NCBI GenBank assembly: GCA_964522525.1
Contig: CAZFWG010000009.1
Coordinates: 21,855-85,854 of the forward strand
Direction of reading: 5' to 3'
DNA length: 64,000 nucleotides
Origin: CAYUYV01 sp964522525
Lineage (GTDB): Bacteria > Pseudomonadota > Alphaproteobacteria > JAJFIK01
Positions 1 to 7,418 of this stretch are shown one piece after another. The notes below the pieces were generated by a model that was not told where the DNA came from, did no database searches, and saw nothing but the letters and a program-made list of their open reading frames with translations. Position numbers and translations under genes: made by a program. Each line of letters begins with the position of its first letter. The stretch's first letter is position 1.

Positions 1-384
1 ATTGAGTTTGCGGATCTCTCGCTGGGTGTCCTCGACCGTGCCGCCATAATCGAACTGTGACCCGTCGTGGTAGTGGAAGCGGTACCACAAATCCAAGGGC
101 TTCAGCGTTACATAGTCGGCCATGCTCTTGCCAAAAAGCTCGAAGAGTTCTTCGAACAGAAAGGGCGCGGTCACCACTGTCGGACCGGCGTCGTGGCGGA
201 AGCCGTCCCGCTCGAACACCTGGGCGCGGCCGCCGGCCATGGGCGCGCGTTCGATGACCTGAACGCCATAGCCTTTGGCCCGGAGGCGCAGCGCGGCGGC
301 AAGGCCGCCAAAGCCCGCGCCGATGACAATGGCTTTTTTATCTGTCTGCGGATGAGACAATGCGGTGGTGTCGTTCGTCGTCAT
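1..384 (-). CDS. crtI: Phytoene desaturase, N-terminal part (gene runs off the left edge)
   Basis: The reverse strand read from the ATG at 384 is open to the window edge, giving 128 residues. Near residue 18 it has a classic FAD-binding Rossmann start, AIVIGAGFGGLAAALRLRAK, followed by an acidic residue ending strand 2 (VIERA) and the AGGRA motif. RHDAGPTVVTAPFLFEELF follows, which is typical of CrtI-type carotenoid desaturases. The enzyme would convert phytoene to neurosporene or lycopene at the membrane. It is divergent from crtE, with about 300 bp between them, so the two probably share a control region. The C-terminal two thirds lie outside the window, so the desaturation step number cannot be judged. 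A related CrtD/CrtN-type desaturase or CrtO ketolase is possible, but the neighbouring crtE and crtZ favour CrtI. Confidence 0.88.
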   Translation of the reverse strand, partial: MTTNDTTALSHPQTDKKAIVIGAGFGGLAAALRLRAKGYGVQVIERAPMAGGRAQVFERDGFRHDAGPTVVTAPFLFEELFELFGKSMADYVTLKPLDLWYRFHYHDGSQFDYGGTVEDTQREIRKLN

Positions 385-682
385 GATACCTCGTTCCTCG
401 TCCCCTCGGGGCGGCGCCGCAAACCAAATCGGGTCAATGGCCGTAATTACGTTGAAACAGTTATCTTGGATTGCGCAGCGGTCAAAACGTCACGACACTT
501 GGGCCATCCGCGCAACCTGATCGAAGGGCGTGGCCTATCCAAATGGTGTAGATGCTAACGCTCTATATTCAACGGGGGGAGGCCGACGATAGGCTAAAAA
601 GGGAACACCGTGATGACTGGGGGCGGGGGCCACATGTTGAACGGATCTCATCCATGCAAAGAAAAGATCGGAAGGAGGGGGC
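385..682. promoter_or_regulatory. Divergent control region between crtI and crtE
   Basis: This non-coding stretch separates two divergent carotenoid genes and so should hold both promoters. A TATATT at 564-569 could be a -10 box towards crtE, but I see no good -35 at the right distance. A TTGACC on the reverse strand (485 to 480), followed 16 bp on by TAACTG, is a weak candidate towards crtI. I found no convincing TGT-N12-ACA (PpsR/CrtJ) palindrome. A strong ribosome binding site, GGAGGGGG, sits just ahead of the crtE ATG. The promoter assignments are guesses. Confidence 0.4.
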
Positions 683-1627
683 ATGCGGGACATCCCGGCC
701 GCCGGCGCCGTAACGACGGGTGGTGCTTCGGAGCCAGTTAATGATCTCACCGCGTGGCGTCAGGCCGTTGACCGGCGTCTTGAGCTGCTGACGCGATATG
801 GCCCTGGGGCCGCCGCGCCGCTGACTGATTCGGTGCGTCACAGCGCTCTTGCGCCCGGAAAACGCCTGCGCCCCTTACTGTTCATGGCCGCCTTTGCCGA
901 ATATGACGCAGCGCCCGAGGCCGTCCTCGATCCGGCTTGTGCCGTCGAAATGGTCCACGCGGCGTCCCTCATCCTTGACGATCTTCCGTCCATGGATGAT
1001 GCCTCGCTTCGACGCGGGCGGCCGGCGAACCATGCCGCCTTCAGCGAGAGCACGGCCATTCTCGCTGCCGTGTCCCTACTGGCCCAAGCCTTCGGGGTCA
1101 TTGCACGCGCGCCGGTTGGAACCGAGAAGGCGCGCAACGATCTGATCGCCGCGTTGAGCGACGCGATCGGTGTGGCTGGATTGTGCGGTGGTCAGTATGA
1201 GGATTTGAATCGGCAGGGTCGATCGGGTCAGGGCGCGCTCGAGATGATCCATGCTCAGAAGACAGGGGCTCTGTTTGCCGTCGCGGCGGCGGGCGGCGCG
1301 ATGCTGGTCGGCGCCGAAGAGGAAACGATCAATGGTCTCCATCGCTTTGGCCTGTCGATCGGGCTGACCTTTCAGGCTTTTGACGACGTGCTCGACGCGG
1401 TGGGATCGCCGTGTCACACCGGCAAGAATGTGGGCCAGGATCGGCGCCTTGGCGCTCTGTCCGATCCGGTCACTTTGAAGACGGCGCGGGGCACGATTCT
1501 CAATCATCTGGAGGCGGCCGAAACGGAGCTTGGCGCCGTCGCCAGGGATCGGGGGCCCTTGCACCTTTACACCAGCCATCTTAGGGAAGCCTTGGATCGT
1601 CATCTCAGCCTTTGTGAGTGTCGATAA
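683..1627 (+). CDS. crtE: Geranylgeranyl diphosphate synthase-type polyprenyl synthetase
   Basis: The product has 314 residues and is a class I isoprenyl diphosphate synthase. The first aspartate-rich motif is at about residues 97-103 (LDDLPSMDDASLRRGRP, i.e. DDxxxxD followed by the arginine-rich partner) and the second is near residue 233 (FQAFDDVLDA). GKRLRP near residue 58 is the expected substrate-binding loop. It should make GGPP from FPP and IPP for carotenoid synthesis in the cytosol. The start is supported by a strong Shine-Dalgarno directly upstream (GGAGGGGGC-ATG). It is the first gene of an apparent operon: only 3 bp separate it from the following ABC ATPase. A farnesyl diphosphate synthase role is possible in principle, but the carotenoid context favours CrtE. 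Confidence 0.88.
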   Translation: MRDIPAAGAVTTGGASEPVNDLTAWRQAVDRRLELLTRYGPGAAAPLTDSVRHSALAPGKRLRPLLFMAAFAEYDAAPEAVLDPACAVEMVHAASLILDDLPSMDDASLRRGRPANHAAFSESTAILAAVSLLAQAFGVIARAPVGTEKARNDLIAALSDAIGVAGLCGGQYEDLNRQGRSGQGALEMIHAQKTGALFAVAAAGGAMLVGAEEETINGLHRFGLSIGLTFQAFDDVLDAVGSPCHTGKNVGQDRRLGALSDPVTLKTARGTILNHLEAAETELGAVARDRGPLHLYTSHLREALDRHLSLCECR

Positions 1628-1630
1628 GGC

Positions 1631-2632
1631 ATGGAAGACATTGCACCCTCGATCGGCGTCGCGGCCGATCCCGGACACGTCCCCCTCTTCGTCGACGAGG
1701 TCACCGTCGGGTATCGGGGCCGTACCGTGATCGACCGGGTTTCCCTGCGCCTGCATGAAGGAGAGATCTACGGTCTCCTGGGCCCGAACGGCGCCGGAAA
1801 ATCGACGCTGATGCGTGCGATTGCCGGTCGGCTTCCCCTCGAGCACGGGCGCATTTTCGTCGATGGCGCGCCCATTACCCCCTGTCGGGATCCGATCCCT
1901 GATCTGGGCTGGGTGACCCAACGGGTGGCCCTCTTTGATCATTTGAATGCGAAGGAAAATCTCAAGACCTTCGGCCGGATCCTGGGTCTGTCGGGCCGCG
2001 TCTTGAGGGACCAGGTGGCGGCGGTTCTGGAACGCATGGATCTTCAGGACACGGCCCGCGTGCCGGTGGAGCGCCTGTCGGGCGGGACCCGGCAACGCTT
2101 GCATATTGCTGTTTCCCTGCTGACGAAACCCAAGGTCCTCATTCTCGATGAGCCCACGGTGGGTGTCGATATCACGTCCCGTCAGGGTCTTTATGCCCTT
2201 CTGCAAGGCCTTCAGGCGGAGGGCCTTTCGATCCTGTTGACCACCCACGACCTGCCCGAGGCACGGCTGTTGACTCAGCGCATCGGGATCCTGGTTGCCG
2301 GTCGTCTGGTGGCGGAGGGAACGCCGGATGCGTTGATCGACTCCCGCTTCGGCAAGATCCGTCAGGCCCGGATCCGCCTGCGCGCCGATGCCCAAGATCA
2401 TGAGACCATCTTTCTGACACGTCTCGGCCTTGCCCGGACCGGGTCGGCCCAGGAATGGTGGGGTCTCATTGAAGAAGAAACCGCCATGCCCCAACTTTTC
2501 GCCTGCGTACAGGAGTGTCCTGATCTGATTATGGATATTTCCCTGACCCGCCCCGATCTCGACGCCCTGCTTTCTTCATGGGGCGGCCCGCGCTCCGCCG
2601 ACGGCACGAAAACGGAACCGGAGGCGCCATGA
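1631..2632 (+). CDS. ABC transporter ATP-binding protein of the ABC-2 exporter type
   Basis: The product has 333 residues: one ABC ATPase domain (about residues 15-240) plus a C-terminal extension. Walker A is GLLGPNGAGKST, the Q-loop lies in LGWVTQRVALF, the signature is LSGGTRQRLHIAV, Walker B is VLILDEPTVGVD, and the H-loop is in LLTTHDLPEA. It pairs with the next gene, whose ATG overlaps its stop by 4 bp, to form a half-size ABC-2 exporter. The cargo is not evident. The position between crtE and crtZ suggests a role tied to carotenoid or isoprenoid handling in the envelope, which is inference only. The C-terminal part (about 245-333) resembles the accessory domain often found after ABC-2 ATPases. 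Confidence 0.88.
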   Translation: MEDIAPSIGVAADPGHVPLFVDEVTVGYRGRTVIDRVSLRLHEGEIYGLLGPNGAGKSTLMRAIAGRLPLEHGRIFVDGAPITPCRDPIPDLGWVTQRVALFDHLNAKENLKTFGRILGLSGRVLRDQVAAVLERMDLQDTARVPVERLSGGTRQRLHIAVSLLTKPKVLILDEPTVGVDITSRQGLYALLQGLQAEGLSILLTTHDLPEARLLTQRIGILVAGRLVAEGTPDALIDSRFGKIRQARIRLRADAQDHETIFLTRLGLARTGSAQEWWGLIEEETAMPQLFACVQECPDLIMDISLTRPDLDALLSSWGGPRSADGTKTEPEAP

Positions 2633-3711
2633 AACGTCTACTGCTTGCGCGGGTCATGCTGCTCGCCCTTTTTCGGGATGTCGGCGCCTTGACCATGGCG
2701 TTCATCATGCCGCCCGTGGTCTTTTTCATTTTTGCCTTGATGTTTGCCCGTGCCGGCGGCGCGGACATCCAAGTGGGGATCGCCGTCGCCGATCTCGCGA
2801 AGACACCGATCAGTGAAAGGATCATTCGTGGTCTTGAAAAGGCTTCCTCGCTGCGAATCATTCGTCCGGTCCTGGACGAGCGGGAGCCGGTCGAGGTTCT
2901 GCTGAGGCGGGGGGAGGCCGATGCCGGTCTTGTCATCGGTGAGAGCACCGAGGCGGACCTGTTGCCGCCGCTCTTGGTCCTGGTCAGTCCGTCCCGGGAG
3001 ATTGCCGGTGTCGTGCTGGAGGGGACGGTCCAGGAGATCCTTCTGGCGGAGGCCGCAGATGTGGGCATGATCCTGCCCATCAGGCGCGAGGCGATCGGGC
3101 CGGCCCAATTGATCTCCGCGAGCATCCCCTATTATGCCGCCGCCGTTTCCCTCCTTTTCCTGTTGCTGTCCGCCATGCAGGGCGCTCTCAGTCTCCAGGA
3201 GGAGCGGGAGTCGGGTCTGTTCGAGCGCGTGAGCAGCGGCCCGGGGGGCATCGCGCCGATCATTGAGGGCAAGTTCCTCTTTCTCACCGTTCAGGGGATC
3301 ATCCAGGTCTGCCTGATTTTCCTGGCGGCCGTGCTTGTGTTCGGGGTCAGCCTGGAAGGCGTGATCCTGCCGTGGCTGGCCACGACGGCCCTGTGCGCCG
3401 CCGCCGCCGCCGGGCTTGGCCTGTTTTTTGTGACCTTGTGCCGGACCCGACGTCAGGCGATGACGCTCGGCAACATTCTGGTGCTGCTCCTGTCCGCGCT
3501 GGGCGGCAGCATGATTCCGCGCTTTTTCATGCCCGTGGAAATGCAGACCCTGGGCTGGGTGACGCCCAACACATGGGGCCTGGAGGCCTATGCCACCTTC
3601 TTATGGCGGGGTGATGAGCTCGAGGCGGTGCTTGTCCCCTGGACCCTGATGGCCGGCGCGGCCATGATCGGGGTCTTGGGCGCGCGCTTCATGGCCCGGC
3701 GCTGGACGTGA
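2629..3711 (+). CDS. ABC-2 type transporter permease
   Basis: The product has 360 residues. An N-terminal membrane helix (MAFIMPPVVFFIFALMFA) is followed by a soluble extracytoplasmic domain of about 130 residues (DIQVGIAVADLA... to ...SASIPYY). A cluster of five further hydrophobic segments runs from about residue 170 to the end. This is the architecture of the ABC2_membrane_3 (YhgE/NatB/YbhR-like) exporter permeases. It overlaps the preceding ATPase gene by ATGA, which indicates translational coupling. The pair would form a dimeric inner-membrane exporter. The substrate is unknown; see the finding on its place in the carotenoid operon. Confidence 0.85.
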   Translation: MKRLLLARVMLLALFRDVGALTMAFIMPPVVFFIFALMFARAGGADIQVGIAVADLAKTPISERIIRGLEKASSLRIIRPVLDEREPVEVLLRRGEADAGLVIGESTEADLLPPLLVLVSPSREIAGVVLEGTVQEILLAEAADVGMILPIRREAIGPAQLISASIPYYAAAVSLLFLLLSAMQGALSLQEERESGLFERVSSGPGGIAPIIEGKFLFLTVQGIIQVCLIFLAAVLVFGVSLEGVILPWLATTALCAAAAAGLGLFFVTLCRTRRQAMTLGNILVLLLSALGGSMIPRFFMPVEMQTLGWVTPNTWGLEAYATFLWRGDELEAVLVPWTLMAGAAMIGVLGARFMARRWT

Positions 3712-3755
3712 CCTGAGGGTGGACGCCGCCGGGCAACCGAGAGTCAAGGGACGAT

Positions 3756-4265
3756 ATGGGCATGGGAGGTTGGCTGACGAACATCCTTCTTTTTCTGGGG
3801 GCCATGGTGGCCATGGAAGGGGCCGCCTGGATCATTCATCGGACCATCATGCATGGTCCCTTGTGGGTTCTTCACAGTTCCCATCATCACCCCCGCCGGG
3901 GTGTCTTCGAACGCAACGACCTTTTTGCCGTCCTGTTCAGCCTGCCCGCCATGATCGCCATCTATTTGGGTCTGCGCGACATTCCGTGGCTGCTGCCCGT
4001 CGGCTTTGGGATGAGCGCCTATGGCCTTGCGTATTTCCTCGTCCATGACGTGATCATCCATCGTCGCCTCGACTGGCTGCCGACGCCCCGGAGCGGGTAT
4101 CTGGCCCGGCTCCACGAAGCCCATATGCTCCACCATTCGGTCCGTGGGCGCGACAACACCGTTTCCTATGGCTTTCTCTACGCCCCGAGCATCGCCCATC
4201 TGCGCGCGCTTCTGAGCGCCCGCCACCGGTCGGCCGAGGATACGCCCCCGTCAGGAGAGCGTTGA
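3756..4265 (+). CDS. crtZ: Beta-carotene 3-hydroxylase
   Basis: The product has 169 residues, the usual CrtZ length. It is an integral-membrane di-iron hydroxylase of the fatty-acid hydroxylase superfamily. The histidine boxes are clear: HRTIMH near residue 28, HSSHHHPRRG near residue 40, HDVIIHRRLDW near residue 104 and HEAHMLHH near residue 122. It should add 3-OH groups to beta-ionone rings, giving cryptoxanthin and zeaxanthin. Two in-frame ATGs (3756 and 3762) compete; AAGGGA upstream favours the first. The gene follows the ABC permease by 44 bp and overlaps the convergent next gene by 15 bp at the 3' end. Its presence implies a lycopene cyclase and phytoene synthase elsewhere. Confidence 0.92.
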   Translation: MGMGGWLTNILLFLGAMVAMEGAAWIIHRTIMHGPLWVLHSSHHHPRRGVFERNDLFAVLFSLPAMIAIYLGLRDIPWLLPVGFGMSAYGLAYFLVHDVIIHRRLDWLPTPRSGYLARLHEAHMLHHSVRGRDNTVSYGFLYAPSIAHLRALLSARHRSAEDTPPSGER

Positions 4266-5051
4266 GCGCGCGGGCGAGGCGGTGTCTTCCGGATGCAGAT
4301 CATGGGCCTTGAGGTCCGCTTCGACCCGGCGCACCGCGTCGAAAAAGGCTGTGCGGGCCTCGGGCGCAAAGGGGTTTTCAAGCTCGATCGCCCGGAACAG
4401 CTCCGCGGAGTCATCGGCGATGTAGCCCACCGCCTGACGCAGCAGGTCATAACTGACCGTGGTCTGGTCGAAAGCCTCCAAATCCATGGTGAGAAGGGTC
4501 TTGCCGATCAGGTGGGTAATGCCCTGGACATAGGCCAGTTCCCGGTCATGGCGCTCGGGCGTGGTCTCCATGACACGCAGGCCCAGGGTGTCGCGGCAAA
4601 AACCGGTGACGCACGCGCCGCGCGATCCGCGCACGGGGCAGACCGTGATCTTCAGTCCCCGGATCCCGTCATGGGCGCTCTGGGGCCCGAAAAGCGGGTG
4701 GGTACAGACGATATCCACGGGGTCGGGAAAGATCTCGCTCAGGAGACGGGCGGGCTTCACCTTGACCGAGCCCACATCCAAGATGAGCGCGCCTTCCGGC
4801 ACATGGGGGGCAAGGGCGGTGGCCACCGCGCCCATGGCCTGGACCGGCACCGCAAGAATGATGACCGGGGCCCGCGCCGCGTCTGCCATCGAGACCGCCG
4901 CTACGTTCAGCCGGGCGGCCACGGCGTCGAGATCGGGACGGGGATCGGCCAGCAGGATCTCATAATGGGGGGCCAGATGGGGCACCATGAATTGCCCGAA
5001 GGCCCCCGCACCGATGATGCTGAGACGGGCCGGATGTGCGTTTTGGTTCAT
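4251..5051 (-). CDS. tyrA: Prephenate/arogenate dehydrogenase family protein
   Basis: The product has 266 residues. The N-terminal NAD(P)-binding Rossmann motif is IIGAGAFGQFMVPHL. LDVGSVKVKP and THPLFGPQSAHDGIRGLK are the substrate-site motifs of the TyrA family, and a second conserved histidine follows in VQGITHLIGKTLL. It probably oxidatively decarboxylates prephenate or arogenate in tyrosine synthesis. It is shorter at the C-terminus than fused or ACT-containing TyrA proteins. Which substrate and cofactor are used cannot be told from sequence. The gene converges on crtZ with a 15-bp overlap and diverges from the downstream glycosyltransferase, so it is probably a single-gene unit. Confidence 0.82.
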   Translation of the reverse strand: MNQNAHPARLSIIGAGAFGQFMVPHLAPHYEILLADPRPDLDAVAARLNVAAVSMADAARAPVIILAVPVQAMGAVATALAPHVPEGALILDVGSVKVKPARLLSEIFPDPVDIVCTHPLFGPQSAHDGIRGLKITVCPVRGSRGACVTGFCRDTLGLRVMETTPERHDRELAYVQGITHLIGKTLLTMDLEAFDQTTVSYDLLRQAVGYIADDSAELFRAIELENPFAPEARTAFFDAVRRVEADLKAHDLHPEDTASPARSTLS

Positions 5052-5372
5052 GGAGAAATGCCAACTCTTGAATGCCGTGATTTGGGTGGGATGATAGGGG
5101 CTTGGCCCACGCCCTGTCAGCCCTTTGCAGACAGGACCGCCTCTCCGGGTCTTCCCGTCGGCGGCGTTTGGCCCTAAGCATGGCGAAACCGCGCTTCGGA
5201 TCGGCCCTTTCTGGCGTGCAGGTTGCAGGTCACAATGGGGTCAAGCCGGGGCGAAGCGCGGGGGAGCGCCCCGCCGGGGTCAACAGGGTCGGGGATCGGC
5301 AGGGTTCGGGATCGGCAGGGTCAGGGATGGGCAAGGTCGGGATCCCGTAGATGGAGAGTGGGGGCGTCACCC
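5052..5372. other. Intergenic region between tyrA and the WecG-like glycosyltransferase
   Basis: No gene is supported in this 321-bp divergent gap. Small reading frames here have no recognisable product and overlap one another. The notable content is a 16-bp imperfect tandem repeat at 5292-5339, listed separately. Promoters for both flanking genes must lie here, but I could not single out convincing boxes. Confidence 0.5.
5292..5339. repeat. 16-bp imperfect tandem repeat, three units
   Basis: Three adjacent 16-bp units lie at 5292-5307, 5308-5323 and 5324-5339: GGGATCGGCAGGGTTC, GGGATCGGCAGGGTCA and GGGATGGGCAAGGTCG. A degenerate half unit precedes them and a partial one (GGATCCCG) follows. 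The block ends 33 bp before the glycosyltransferase ATG, so it sits in its leader or promoter. The length is not a multiple of three, so copy number changes would not preserve a reading frame. Confidence 0.8.
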
Positions 5373-6167
5373 ATGATCGATAATACATGGGCCCATGTGC
5401 TGGGCGTTAATGTTTCCGTGGGAACGGTGGCGTCGGCCCATGATCAGGTGCGCCAATGGATCGATCAGCGCGACCGCCAGTTTGTCACCATCACCGGCGC
5501 TCATGGCATCATTGAAAGCCAGCGCGATGCCGATCTGATGGCCATTCACAATCGGGCCGGCATGGTGACGGCCGACGGGATGCCGCTTGTCTGGATGAGC
5601 CGCGCCCAGGGCTGCCGCGAGGCGGAGCGGGTCTATGGTCCCGATTTGATGCGCCACAGTTTGCGCCAGTCGATGGATGGCTCAATTCGGCACTATCTTT
5701 ATGGCGGCCTGCCGGACGCCCTCGATGCGCTCCAGACCGCGATCGCCCGGGACTACCCCGGTGTGGTGATCGCCGGTGCTTATTCTCCGCCCTTTCGCAA
5801 GGTCGGCGAACTCGAGGACGCCCAAGTGATCGAAGAGATCAATGGCACGCGTCCCGATATTGTCTGGGTCGGTCTCAGTACGCCGAAACAGGAATATTGG
5901 ATGGCCAACCATCTGGAGAAGCTCAATGCCCATGCCTTGATCGGCGTCGGCGCGGCCTTCGATTTTCTCGCCGGGCGCAAGGCCCAGGCCCCACGCTACA
6001 TTCAGCGTTCCGGGTTCGAATGGCTTTACCGCATGGTGACCGAGCCAAAACGGCTCGCGAGCCGCTACATGGATATCGTGCCGCGCTTCGCCATGCTGAG
6101 CGGCCTGCAACTGACCGGCATCAAGAAATGGCAGACTCCGGAACGGGTCTATCAGTTGCGGCGCTAG
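5373..6167 (+). CDS. WecG/TagA/CpsF family glycosyltransferase
   Basis: The product has 264 residues from the ATG at 5373. Upstream in-frame codons are low-complexity repeat and not like the family. Family hallmarks run in order: TADGMPLVW (catalytic aspartate region), ERVYGPDLMRHSL, DIVWVGLSTPKQEYWM, and GVGAAFDFLAGRKAQAPRY followed by GFEWLYRM and EPKRLASRY. GT26 enzymes transfer a sugar (ManNAcA, ManNAc or glucose, depending on member) onto a lipid-linked acceptor at the inner face of the membrane. It is probably the second or third sugar addition for the surface polysaccharide built by the genes further on. The next gene is 84 bp away and codes for a sugar-nucleotide epimerase. Confidence 0.9.
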   Translation: MIDNTWAHVLGVNVSVGTVASAHDQVRQWIDQRDRQFVTITGAHGIIESQRDADLMAIHNRAGMVTADGMPLVWMSRAQGCREAERVYGPDLMRHSLRQSMDGSIRHYLYGGLPDALDALQTAIARDYPGVVIAGAYSPPFRKVGELEDAQVIEEINGTRPDIVWVGLSTPKQEYWMANHLEKLNAHALIGVGAAFDFLAGRKAQAPRYIQRSGFEWLYRMVTEPKRLASRYMDIVPRFAMLSGLQLTGIKKWQTPERVYQLRR

Positions 6168-6251
6168 GGCAGTCCGGCGCGGCTTTGGCAATGAAAGGGG
6201 CGTGAGCCGAGTTTCGGACCGCCTGGTCCATTTTGAAACGGAGAAAGACCC

Positions 6252-7265
6252 ATGCAGATGGATAAGGACGGGCTTGTTGTCGTGACCGGTGGCGGCGGCT
6301 TTATCGGCGGACACCTCGTCAAACATTTCATCGACAGTGGGTTCAAATCCGTCCGCAGCGTCGATCTGAAGCCCATGACGGACTGGTATCAGACCCATGG
6401 CGCGGCGGAAAACCTTCAGCTCGATTGCATGGACCTGGAAAACTGCCGGCGGGTCGTCAAGGACGCGCGTTATGTCTTCAATCTGGCGGCCGACATGGGC
6501 GGCATGGGCTTCATCGAGAACAACAAGGCGGCCTGCATGCTGTCGGTCTTGATCAATACCCATATGCTGATGGCGGCGAAAGAAGCGGGCGTGTCCGAGC
6601 GCTTCTTCTATTCCTCCTCTGCCTGCATCTATCCCGCCTATCGCCAGGGCGATGCCGATGTGACCGCGCTCAAGGAAGACGACGCCTATCCGGCCCAGGC
6701 CGAGGACGGCTATGGCTGGGAGAAACTCTTCAGTGAGCGGATGTGCCGCCATTTCGAGGAAGACTATGCGCTGACGGCGCGGGTGGCGCGCTACCACAAT
6801 GTCTATGGCCCCCACGGCACCTGGCGGGGCGGCCGGGAAAAGGCGCCGGCCGCCGTCTGCCGCAAGGTGATCGAGGCCAAACTGTCGGGCAAGCACGAGA
6901 TCGAGATCTGGGGTGACGGGGAACAGACCCGTTCCTTCATGTTTATCGACGACTGCGTGAAGGGTACGCTGATGATCGCCACGTCGGACATCACCGAGCC
7001 CCTCAATCTCGGCAGCGACCAACTGGTGACCATCAACCGCCTGGTCGAGATCGTCGAGGAAATCGCGGGCATCAAGCTCGCCCGGCGCCACAAGCTCGAC
7101 GCGCCCCAGGGCGTGCGCGGTCGCAACAGCGACAACACGCTGATCCAGCAGAAACTCGGTTGGGCACCGAGCATCTCTCTCGAAGAGGGGATGGAGAAGA
7201 CCTATCGCTGGATCCACGACGAGGTCGTCCGCACCGGACATGTCGCCCCCGTAGCAGCCCTTTGA
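6252..7265 (+). CDS. GDP-mannose 3,5-epimerase-like sugar nucleotide epimerase
   Basis: The product has 337 residues and is an extended short-chain dehydrogenase. The NAD-binding motif is VTGGGGFIGGHL. The middle reads NLAADMGGMGFIENNKA, SSSACIYPAY, DGYGWEKL and GTWRGGREKAPAAVCRK, then QTRSFMFIDDCV and GVRGRNSDN. This series closely follows plant GDP-mannose 3,5-epimerase (GME). It includes the cysteine of the SACIYP motif and the lysine of GGREKAPAA, the acid/base pair in GME, as well as the YxxxK pair. The likely reaction is GDP-D-mannose to GDP-L-galactose and/or GDP-L-gulose for polysaccharide. A different NDP-sugar substrate cannot be excluded. A strong start context (GGAGAAAGACCC-ATG) is present. 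Confidence 0.85.
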   Translation: MQMDKDGLVVVTGGGGFIGGHLVKHFIDSGFKSVRSVDLKPMTDWYQTHGAAENLQLDCMDLENCRRVVKDARYVFNLAADMGGMGFIENNKAACMLSVLINTHMLMAAKEAGVSERFFYSSSACIYPAYRQGDADVTALKEDDAYPAQAEDGYGWEKLFSERMCRHFEEDYALTARVARYHNVYGPHGTWRGGREKAPAAVCRKVIEAKLSGKHEIEIWGDGEQTRSFMFIDDCVKGTLMIATSDITEPLNLGSDQLVTINRLVEIVEEIAGIKLARRHKLDAPQGVRGRNSDNTLIQQKLGWAPSISLEEGMEKTYRWIHDEVVRTGHVAPVAAL

Positions 7266-7303
7266 CCGGACACATCCCTCTACGACCCATCTGATAAGGC
7301 CCG

Positions 7304-7335
7304 GTGGCGCATGGGAATGCGCCACATTTGGTTTC
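7304..7335 (+). terminator. Hairpin after the epimerase gene, probable terminator
   Basis: A perfect 9-bp stem (GTGGCGCAT / ATGCGCCAC) with a GGGA loop spans 7304-7325. It lies 38 bp past the epimerase stop and is followed by the modestly T-rich ATTTGGTTTCT. The T-tract is weak, so termination may be partial or the hairpin may have another role. Confidence 0.55.
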
Positions 7336-7418
7336 TGTGCTTCTCTTGCTATAAGAGAAGCCATCAGGGGCAGTATGGGCCGGTTCATGGTGGATTGGCC
7401 GCAGGAGGGGCAATCGCC

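Noticed and set aside
5292..5339. Tandem repeats considered as a CRISPR array
   Set aside because: Units are directly adjacent with no spacers, only three copies, and there are no cas genes.
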